Part shown: positions 55,754-64,000 of the stretch, in pieces
Layout of the letters: every line of letters begins with the position of its first letter
Position numbering within the stretch: the first letter of the stretch is position 1
NCBI GenBank assembly: GCA_027943335.1
Contig: BSBK01003256.1
Location: 496,001-560,000, forward strand
DNA length: 64,000 nt
Origin: Chamaecyparis obtusa
Lineage: Eukaryota; Streptophyta; Pinopsida; Cupressales; Cupressaceae
Direction of reading: 5' to 3'
Made by a program: the position numbers and the translations under genes
Notes under the pieces: model-generated
What the model saw: the letters and a program-made list of their open reading frames with translations, nothing else
Told to the model about the DNA's origin: nothing
Databases searched by the model: none

Positions 55754-57139
55754 TATTAGAATACAAACACCACTAAGAGGGGGGGTGAATCAGTGGTTAC
55801 TTAAAAACTTGTCCTTTTCAATTTTTACAATTATAACATATACTTATGAAATATGAACAAGATATGTAAAAAGAACATAGTACACAATATTTATAGTGGA
55901 AAAAACTTCAGGGTAAAAAACCACTTTGAATCTGAAACTTTATTAACCTCTTGGGTAAATCCTTTAGAGCTACAACTCTAGGAAGCACCAACACCCTATT
56001 TTTGAAATACCGATTTCAAGGAACACAAATCCCTTAGACCTGAAGCACCAAATTCAAGAATACAAGAAGCACCAACTTAAAAAATGAATAAATGAGATAT
56101 AACATCAGAGGATCAACTCTGTTACAATGCAAATCATAAATCACTGATTTCAGCTTCTTGTTGAAAACATAATGCAGGATATACTTCTCTTCTTCTCTCT
56201 TACTGATTCTTTTACATCAATAAATTTCACCAAAAAATACAAGAATTATTACAATGAATATATCAGATTATAAAAATTATAATTAGAATTAAAACAACAT
56301 ATTTGAATGCAAGAACATGACTTGATTTAATGTCTTTCAAACTATTAACTTTCTTGAAATGATAAACCCTTGTTTCTCTTCAAAACATCAAGTACCCAAA
56401 TATGTTTTCTTTTTCCATTAAAATATCTGATAAAATATTGATGTGAATGAATCAAAAATCAATATATATCCCTTCTTCTATATTTGATAAATGTATGCAA
56501 TGAAAATCAATTCACAAATGACAAAATAGAAGCACAAAGCATTACCCTCTTCTTTGTTGTTTTAAAATCTGCCTGCAAGTTGTTTGGTCTACAAAGAATT
56601 TAACACAAATCCTGCAACTTCACTCCAAAACCCTGTAAAATATTTTAGAGGAATGTATCCCTTACTTATAAACCAAAAAATTTGACATTTTTGAGGCAGT
56701 TAGATAACCCAAACTTTAATTAGACCAAAACTGCTCAAAACTGCTAAAACTGTCTTGAATTTTTGTAACTGCGTCTGATAAATAGATTTTTTTATCTTTC
56801 CATACATGTGATATGAAAAACATAACAAAGATTCATTTTAGATAATTCATTTTCCTTTCCATAAAGGTATTATAATTTGCGTCTATCAGATAACTAAGCC
56901 TTTTGACTTTCACATATACCAAAACTATTTTTTATAACCATTTTCTTAACCAATGTGAACATTAAGTGTTAATTGTATAACACTTAAGTGTATGTCTTGA
57001 ATATGTTTTGAACAATATTTAAGGACATAAAATAAGATAATTTCATGATTTTAACCATACCATATGCCCATTATAATTTCATGGATGTATTATTTACATC
57101 AATGACAACATTCAAAGACCAAATACCAAAGGTTCAACA
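55754..57139 (-). repeat. TE-J 3' LTR (left copy)
   Basis: 1386 bp, starting TATTAGAATAC (second base changed from G) and ending TTCAACA before the polypurine tract. Hairpin arms ACCACT 55769-55774 and AGTGGT 55792-55797. Confidence 0.92.
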
Positions 57140-57290
57140 TACTCCCCCTTTGGCATTGATGTCAATACCTGTAAAAACATATTAACCTTTTCATGTACCT
57201 ATAACACTTGTATATCATCACCTATAGAATACATCATGTACCTGTAGATTCCATCCTCATGATTTTTCTCCCCCTTTGACATCAATGACA
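57140..57290 (-). other. TE-J polypurine tracts (proximal and distal)
   Basis: In sense, AATGCCAAAGGGGGAGTA abuts the LTR (plus 57140-57157). The second, GTCAAAGGGGGAGAAAAA, lies at plus 57263-57280, preceded by TTTGTCATTGAT. Confidence 0.75.
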
Positions 57291-57419
57291 AAGGAGATAT
57301 ACCAAGGTTTGAGTTGTAAAAATTATCATAAATGCTCCCCCTGAAACCTATCACAAATTGCTTAACTTATGCAAGAGAAGAGAGAGAGAGAAAGAGAACT
57401 CCCAATTTGGTTCTAAAAC

Positions 57420-58900
57420 CTTCAAAGACTTATTTTGATAGAGGTTTTGTAAATATGTCAGCCAACTGATCTGAGGAAGGAACAAACTCCAATTCAACAT
57501 TACCTTTCAAAACATGTTCCCTTATGAAGTGATAATGAATATCAATGTGCTTGGTACGTGAATGCATAACTGGATTCTTAGAAATACTGATGGTGCTTTG
57601 ATTATCACAAAATATAGGAACTAGTTTAGAAACTGTCACTTTCATATCTGATAATGTTTGATTCATCCATAGAACCTATTGACAACAAGAACATGTTGCA
57701 ATATACTCACCCTCTGCATTAGAAAGAGTAGTAGTGTCCTATTTTTTACTATGCCAACATACCAATCTATTACCAAAAAAGAATGCTGCTCCTAAATTAC
57801 TTTTTATTTCACCTAGGCAACTTGCCCAATCTGAGTCAGTATAAGCAACAAATCTGAAATCATCATGTTTAGGATACCAAATCCCATAATCCAAAGTACC
57901 CTTAATATATCTTAAAGTTATTTTAACTGCCATAACATGATTTTATTTAGGTGAAGACTGAAATCTTGCAACCAAATAGACATCATGCATGATATCGGGC
58001 CTTAAAGCAGTGAGATATAGTAAACCACCAATCATGGATCTATAAGTAGTTTGATCAACATCAGGAGAGTCATCATTTTTAGTAAGTTTACATCCTATTA
58101 TCATTGATGTTCCCATAGGCTTACAATCTTACATATGAAATTTCTTTAACATTTCTTTTGCATACTTAGTTTGGGATAAGAATATACCATTTTCCAACTA
58201 AGAAATTTGCAACCCAATAAAATATGATAGTTCCCCAAGCATGGACATTTCAAATTCAGATTGCATAAGCTTTGAAAAACCTTGACTTAAGGCATCATCA
58301 TTAGACCCAAACACTATATCATCAACATAAACAAGAACAACAAGAATATCATCACGTGTAGCATAGATGTACAAGTTACTATCAACACCACCTCTTTTAA
58401 ATCCATTTTTGATAAGCTATTGATCCAACCTAGAATACCAAGCCCTTGGAGCTTATTTAAAACCATAAAGATCCTTTTTAAATATGTAAATATGATTAGG
58501 ATAATCATTGTTTTCAAACCCTTCAGGTTGATCCATATAAACCTCTTCATCAAGATAACCATTTAGAAATGTTGTTTTAACATCCATTTGGTACATTTTA
58601 AAGCCTTTAAAAGCTGAATATGCAAGAAAGATTCTAATTGCCTCAAGTCTTGCAACTGGTACAAAAGTTTCATCAAAGTCCAAACCTTCTATCTATGCAT
58701 AACCCTTACAAACCAATCTAGCCTTATTTCTTGTTATCTTTCCATTTTCATCAAGTTTATTTCTAAAAACCCATTTAGCACCTATTACATTTTTATTTTT
58801 AGGTCTAGGCACTAATTCCCAAGTCTTATTCTTTTCAATTTGACTTAGTTCCTCTTTCATAGCTTTAACCCAAAATTCATCCTTACTAGCTTCTTTATAT
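57420..58900 (-). pseudogene. TE-J reverse transcriptase and RNase H
   Basis: RT has [20 protein letters not shown] (about 58620-58680), [20 protein letters not shown], and the catalytic VYVDDIVFG with YVDD at 58318-58329. RNase H has LRYIKGTLDYGIWYPKHDDF (about 57860-57925), YTDSDWASCLGEIK, FCDNQSTISISKNPVMHSRT (about 57550-57610) and ADIFTKPLSK, TAA at 57430. The sequence after the stop still reads like the usual VFEGFRTKLGV end. Several TAG/TAA stops interrupt the frame. Confidence 0.9.
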
Positions 58901-60120
58901 GATTTAGGTTCAATTTGAGATAGAAAACAAAGATTAGCATATTCACTAGATGTAGTTCTTGTTCTTGTTTGAATACCTGCCTATTTATCCCCTATAATAT
59001 TTTCTTGAGGATGTTGTTTCTTCAATCTTGTTCTTGTAGTTTTGGTACCTGTTGGTTCTGGTATCTCTATTTGATCTTTTGTCTCTTCTTCACCTTCATC
59101 AACATTATTATCTAATTTGTTCAAGTCATTATCATTGCCTTGGAGGAAAGTATTATCTATCCTTGTTTCCTTTTAATCCCACACAACTTCATCCAATTTT
59201 ACATGTACACTTTCAACAAGTTTATTCAACCTTTTATTAAAACATTTGTAAGCTTCACTTTGAGAAGAATAGCCTAAAAATATTCCTTCATCACATCTTG
59301 AATCAAATCTTCCTATGTTATCATCAGAATTCTTAATGAAACATCTACTTCCAAAAATTCTAAAATGCTCAACAGAAGTAGGATGTCCATACCATAACTC
59401 ATAAGGAGTGGACTTATTTTTTACCCTTAGTTGTGCCCCATTTAAAATGTATACTATTGTTTGAACTGCTTCTTTCCAATACATGTTTGGTACTTTAGAT
59501 TCATCTAACAGAGTCCTTTCCATTTCTTTCACTGTTTGGTTCTTTCTCTCAACAACTTCATTTTGTTGAGGTGTTCTGGATGCTGCATATTATCTTTTGA
59601 TGCCATGTTGTTCACAATAATCAACAAATTCATCTAAAGTAAACTCACCACCTTTATCGGATCGTAAGCACTTAATCTTCATGTTTGACTCCTTTTCAAC
59701 CATTTTCCTAAAAATCTTAAACTTGTTAAATGCCTTTGATTTATACTTTAAGAAAGTTACCCACACATTATTGTATAATCATATGTAAAAAGCATGAAGT
59801 ATTTTTCACCATTTAATGACATTGTCCTTGTAGGACCACATAAATCAGTATGTACTAACTGCAATGGTTTAGAAGAAAAATATTCTTTTGAAGGGAAAGA
59901 TGTCTTTATTTGTTTACCATGTTGACACCCTTCACAAATAACAATCTTTGGCTTACTTATACATGACATACCTCTTACCTTTTGATGCTTACTAAATTTT
60001 ACCAAGTTATTAAAATTCAAATGCCCAAGTCTTTTGTGCCATAACCAACTTTCATTCACCTATCCCATAAGACAAATATCTTCATGATTGTTAGCATTTG
60101 TGATATCTTTTAAGTTTTAT
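58901..60120 (-). pseudogene. TE-J integrase
   Basis: Zinc finger: ESWLWHKRLGHLNFNNLV with CEGCQHGKQ (about 59930-60050). Core: LVHTDLCGP (about 59845), then a small deletion after FTYDYT near 59768 that shifts frame, LRSDKGGEF (about 59660) and NEVVERKNQ (about 59545). The DDE residues are all present at sequence level. MKEMERTLLDESKVPNMYWK to GIFLGYSSQSEAYKCFNKRL follows in the second frame, down to a TAA at 59173. Confidence 0.87.
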
Positions 60121-60560
60121 ACATTTCCTTTGGATCTTTTACCTGATGCAGCCAACTATCCTGATTTAAATTTGATTTGACAACCGTGATCATCAAACAC
60201 AACTTCATATCCATTATCATAAATTTGACTAACACTTAGAAGATTGTACTTTAAACCTTTAACATAATACACATCATGAATAGATATTTTGTCACTAAGC
60301 ATCAAAGAACCCAAACCTTTAATTTTCCTTGAAGAATTATCACAAAAACTCACACTGCCACCTTTGTAGTTAATCAATTTATCAAACTTTTTTTTATCAC
60401 CTGTCATGTGTCTAGAACAACCACTATCAATTATCCACAAGTCCTTTTCTTCAAAATGTAAAGCCATTTGAACAAACATAGACTTATTAATATTAGGCCT
60501 CCATATCTTTGTCACTTTAGTATCAAATTCTTTATCAACTTGTAGACTAGTATAAGATTG
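60121..60560 (-). pseudogene. TE-J protease
   Basis: DLWIIDSGCSRHMTGDKKKF (about 60385-60445) keeps the DSG catalytic motif. GGSVSFCDNSSRKIKGLGSL and LKYNLLSVSQIYDNGYEVVF follow, in frame with the last knuckle of gag. Confidence 0.88.
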
Positions 60561-62345
60561 ATTATTCTGAAATGTCTTAGTTTTGCAATTCCTCATAACA
60601 TGACCAAAAATATTGCATTTGTAACATTTTAGACCATTAATTTTAGGAAAGAAATAACCAAAATGAAACTTTGAAAACCTTCTTGACATATATTTTCAAT
60701 TACTTATTCTATGTCCATATTGATGACACATGAAGCAATACCCATCAAAGAAAGAAGTGAACTTGTTTGAAGACCTTTTACCCATGGATGAAGAGCTTGA
60801 TGTAACCTGCCTTTTACCATTAGAAATATGATTAAAATCTACATTTTTATCTAAATTTGAAGTGATAACATGTTGATATATGTCTTTACTTTCAGATTTG
60901 AATATCTCAAATAAAGATTTATCTTTCTTGTCACTAGAGCATTGTCCAAGTTCAAAACCAATTCCAGTTAGATCATTAGTTCTTCTTTTTTTTCTTAACA
61001 TGTCATCCAAAGTAGTATTCTCATATTTTTCTAACTTTATTTTATATGATACTACTTAATTCATTAACCTTGTACATTCCTGATCTAGTTTAGAACTTAA
61101 CTCTTCCATAGTGACAAAGACAATTCTCTTTTGTTCCTCCACTTGTAATTTTAAATCTATAACTTGTTGATTTAATTCTTTAATTTCTTTTTCAAAGTTC
61201 TCATTTTACTTTATGAAATGATTTTATTGAACACTTAAATTCCTTGATCTTTTTAAGTGCATAAAGAAATTCACATTCTAAATCAGCTTCAACAAGTTCA
61301 ACATCATCATCACTATCTAATTCTTGAGAAGTAGTTTCTATAGCCATGAATGAAACTTAATTTTCATCATATTAAAAACTACTAGATTCACTATTTGATA
61401 CATCAGAAATCAAAATCTTATTCTTCTTAAAGAAATTCTTTTTGTTATAGAATTTCTTTTTACTTGATTTCTCTTTCTCATCATCTACTTCATCATGACT
61501 ATTATAAGGACATTTAGATGCAAAGTGTCCTATTTTACCACAATTAAAGCATTTGAAAGGAAGTTTAACTTTGTATTTACCTCCTCCTTTATTTAATTTC
61601 CTCAAGAAATGTGCTTCAAGAACATCAAGGTCTTCTGATTCTGATGAGACTTTCTTTGCCTTCTTTTCTACTTTGAATGCTACTTCTTTGCTTGTGGATT
61701 CCTGCTTGCCAAACTTTCTCATTTCATAAGGTACAAGTGCTCCATGAATATCTTCCATTGTATATTTGTTAATGTCCCTAGTTTCTTCTATGGAACATAT
61801 TTTAGAATCAAACTTATTAGGATGAGATCTTAAAGCTTTCTTTACAACATCAATAAAACTTTCTTTACAACATCAATATCATCAATTGTTTCACCAAGTC
61901 CTCTTATGCCATTAACTGTTTCATTTATCTTAAGAAGATAGTCTTCTACCTTTTCGTCATCACCCATATTTAGGTCCTCAAATTTTTATTTCAAATGTTG
62001 TATCTTGGCTTCTTTAACTCTATCATTACCATGATAAGTATTTTTCAATTTGTCCCATACTTCTTTAGAAGATCTGCAATGCATTACCTTAACAAACACA
62101 TCTTTAGACAAACTGTTAAATATAGAAAATTTAGCTTTCATATCAATTTCATACTTCTTATTTTCATCTAGATCTGTAGGTAAAGCATTAGGAACTTTAT
62201 AACCATTAACAAGTGAAGCCCAAACATCAACATTAATGGATAACAAGTATGTTTGCATCATTACTTCCCAAAACACATAATCTGGTCCATAAAAAATAGG
62301 AACCTTTGAAGAACTATCATGAGCCATTGTAGATAAGTGTTCCAC
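60561..62345 (-). pseudogene. TE-J gag with three zinc knuckles
   Basis: ATG 62343-62345 (or the Met six codons on) opens a UBN2-type gag: VPIFYGPDYVFWEVMMQTYL and SSKEVWDKLKNTYHGNDRVK. A 23-bp tandem duplication at 61836-61881 shifts the frame. The first knuckle is CFNCGKIGHFASKC (about 61500-61541), the second CFMCHQYGHRISN followed by TGA (about 60710-60750) and the third CYKCNIFGHVMRNC (about 60590-60631). Between the first and second lies a charged segment that looks like a coiled coil. The three-knuckle plan resembles the fragment at bases 1-386. Confidence 0.88.
61836..61881. repeat. 23-bp tandem duplication in TE-J gag
   Basis: CTTTCTTTACAACATCAATA occurs at 61836-61855 and again at 61859-61878, an offset of 23 bp. 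Since 23 is not a multiple of three it moves gag from one frame to the other, exactly as the flanking open frames require. Confidence 0.92.
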
Positions 62346-62393
62346 TCAACCAAAATCTACCCAAAGTTGTTAAACTTGATGTAGGGAACCTTT

Positions 62394-62404
62394 CTCTAAT
62401 ACCA
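62394..62404 (-). other. TE-J primer-binding site
   Basis: The minus strand reads TGGTATTAGAG two bases from the LTR, one transition away from the tRNA-iMet site. Confidence 0.87.
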
Positions 62405-62406
62405 CT

Positions 62407-63768
62407 TGTTGGAATACAAACACCACTAAGAGGGGGGGGTGAATCAGTGGTTACTTAAAAACTTGTCCTTTTCAATTTTTACAATTATAGCGTATACTTA
62501 TGAAATATGAACAAGATATGTAAAAAGAACATAGTACACAATATTTATAGTGGAAAAAACCTCAGGGTAAAAAACCACTTTGAATCTAAAACTTTATTAG
62601 CCTCTTGGGAAAATCTTTTAGAGCTACAACTCTGGGAAGCATCGACACCCTGTTTTTGAAACACCGATTTCAAGGAACACCAATCCCTTACACCTGAAGC
62701 ACCAACTTCAAAAATGAATAAATGAGATACAAAATTAGAGGATCAAATCTGTTACAATGCAAATCATAAATCACTGATTTCAACTTCTTGTTGAAATAAT
62801 AATGAAGGATATACTTCTCTTCTTCTCTCTTATTGATTCTTTTACATCAATAAATTTCACCAAAGAATACAAGCATTCTTAAAATGAATATATCAGATTA
62901 TAAAAAGTATAATCAAAATTAAAAAAACATATTTGAATTCAATAACATGACTTGAGTTAATGTCTTTCAAACTATTAACTTTCTTGAAATGATAAACCCT
63001 TGTTTCTCTTCAAAACATCAAGTACCCAAATATGTTTTCTTTTTCCATTAAAAGATTTGATCAAATACTGATGTGAATGAATCAAAAAGAAATATATATA
63101 ACTTCTTATATCTTTGATAAAATTCTTCAATGAAAATCAATTCACAAATGACAAAATAGAAGCATAAAGCATTACCCTCTTCTTTGTTGTTTTAAAATTT
63201 GCCTGCAAGTTGTTCGGTCTACAAAGAATTTCACACAAATCCTGCAACTTCACTCTGACCCCTCTACAATCTTTTAGAGGAATTTATCACCTACATATAA
63301 ACCCAAAAAATCAACATTTTTGAGGTAGTTAGATAACCCAAACTTCAATTAGACCAAAACTACTCAAAACTGCTAAAACTGTCTTGAATTTTTGTAACTG
63401 CGTCTGATAAACAGTTTTTTTTCTCTTTCCATACATTTGATATGCAAAAAATAACAAAGAAACATTTTGGATAATTCATTTACCTTTCTATAAAGGTATT
63501 ATAATTTGGGTCTATCAGATAAATAAGCCTATCGAATTTCACATATACCAAAACTATTTTTTATAACCGTTTTCTTAACCAATGTGAACATTAAGTGTTA
63601 ATTGTATAACACTTAAGTGTATGTCTTGAATATGTTTTGAAAAATATTTAAGGACATAAAATAAGATAATTTCATGATTTTAACCATACCATATGCCCAT
63701 TATAATTTCATGGATGTATTATTTACATCAATGACAACATTCAAAGACCTAATACCAAAGGTTCAACA
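62407..63768 (-). repeat. TE-J 5' LTR (right copy)
   Basis: 1362 bp beginning TGTTGGAATAC, aligned with 55754-57139 over its full length. Confidence 0.93.
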
Positions 63769-63773
63769 CTTTC

Positions 63774-64000
63774 AACTTATTTCTAGTCAAGACTCCAGAT
63801 TCCTTGTCTCCAATGATTTTCTCAGGCTTATGATGTCTTCTCACATACTGTGCCATTGTAGGTTTAGATTTATTTTCTTCTTGATCTTTAGGTTCATCAT
63901 GAAAATTTTCAGTTTCTGCTTCTGATTGCTTGACAGCATCCTCCTGATGCTGGGCAACATCCTCCTAATGCTCGGTATCATCCTCGTGATGCTTGACATT
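63774..64000 (-). pseudogene. TE-H polyprotein linker (integrase to RT), continues outside
   Basis: Read on the minus strand this carries RRHHKPEKIIGDKESGVLTR, the usual Copia block at the start of RT, and joins in frame to KDPTCLLCEFEPKTLKDD encoded at 55753 downward once TE-J is removed. Upstream is an acidic, Gln/His-rich stretch with the 21-bp repeat. Confidence 0.85.
63932..64000 (-). repeat. 21-bp coding tandem repeat in TE-H
   Basis: Units start at 63932, 63953, 63974 and 63995 (the last cut by the window end). Each encodes a seven-residue unit like QHQEDVA / EHxEDVA / KHHEDDT. The period keeps the frame. Confidence 0.85.

Larger units (their letters stand above)
55754..63768 (-). mobile_element. 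TE-J: Ty1/Copia retrotransposon inserted in TE-H
   Basis: LTRs 55754-57139 and 62407-63768 end GGTTCAACA on the plus strand and are flanked by a perfect TSD CTTTC (55749-55753 and 63769-63773). The minus strand carries an iMet-type primer site, a long gag with three CCHC knuckles, protease, integrase, RT and RNase H. Removing it restores the linker reading frame of TE-H, so it is the youngest layer of this nest. About a dozen differences occur in the first 240 aligned LTR bases. Confidence 0.95.
42122..64000 (-). mobile_element. TE-F: Ty1/Copia retrotransposon, runs beyond the window
   Basis: The left LTR (42122-47298, holding TE-G) matches the start of a right LTR at 51801, which is itself interrupted at 52230 by TE-H. 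Minus-strand gag, protease, integrase, RT and RNase H lie between 51744 and 47731. Coding blocks on both sides of a damaged RT share one frame. The left end lacks several bases of the TGTTAGAAAGTAAAG terminus and no TSD can be checked because the right end is outside the window. Confidence 0.88.
52230..64000 (-). mobile_element. TE-H: Ty1/Copia retrotransposon in the TE-F LTR, runs beyond the window
   Basis: A complete left LTR (52230-53752), a polypurine tract, RNase H and RT (54187-55753) and, after the nested TE-J, the continuing linker region (63774-64000) are all on the minus strand. Integrase, protease, gag and the second LTR lie outside. The RT and RNase H sequences are closest in appearance to TE-B (both have CDNTSAINISKNPVMH-like blocks). 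Confidence 0.88.

Overview
The window looks like heterochromatic, retrotransposon-packed DNA from a seed plant with a very large genome. A gymnosperm such as a conifer is my best guess, but this rests only on the old, AT-rich, deeply nested and heavily decayed LTR elements and on the absence of any recognisable host gene in 64 kb. I see no bacterial genes, no rRNA or tRNA gene and no CRISPR array. I name the elements TE-A to TE-J for reference.

Left part (1-13,870): a plus-strand Copia gag fragment (1-386) was hit by TE-A (387-13,264; 1.43-kb LTRs; target-site duplication, TSD, CCTAC). TE-A is a non-autonomous element with one degenerate ORF carrying Tat/Ogre-like motifs. TE-A was then split by TE-B, a minus-strand Copia element (2,404-9,550; TSD AAGAA) whose whole gag-pol remains in a single frame broken only by stop codons.

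Middle part (13,871-32,609): TE-C (13,871-19,790; TSD TGTTG) and TE-D (20,689-28,664; TSD TGTAT/TGTAG) are plus-strand Gypsy chromoviruses ending in a chromodomain. TE-D sits inside a solo Copia-type LTR, S1 (19,912-29,141; TSD TGAAA). Next come about 3.5 kb without recognised genes, holding a (TA)n tract, a GC/CpG-rich islet and a 115-bp tandem repeat.

Right part (32,610-64,000): TE-E (Copia, minus, 32,717-41,036) interrupts a small zinc-knuckle ORF, and its left LTR holds a second solo LTR, S2 (33,349-34,360; plus). TE-F (Copia, minus, from 42,122) interrupts an unknown ORF. Its left LTR contains TE-G (42,974-46,978; plus), a non-autonomous Copia-type element encoding an acidic, coiled-coil-like protein. 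Its right LTR is entered at 52,230 by TE-H (Copia, minus), which is split by TE-J (Copia, minus, 55,754-63,768; TSD CTTTC). TE-F and TE-H both run out of the window.

The coding parts follow standard plans: Copia as gag, protease, integrase, RT, RNase H; chromoviruses as gag, protease, RT, RNase H, integrase, chromodomain. All copies carry stops or frameshifts, so any movement would need proteins in trans. The most interesting signals are regulatory. Seven unrelated-looking Copia-type LTRs share a hairpin at their 3' end whose loop is constant (C-run) while its stem covaries. The five full Copia elements and TE-G carry two polypurine tracts, each preceded by the same small palindrome. The two LTRs of TE-B differ by a local inversion around that palindrome.
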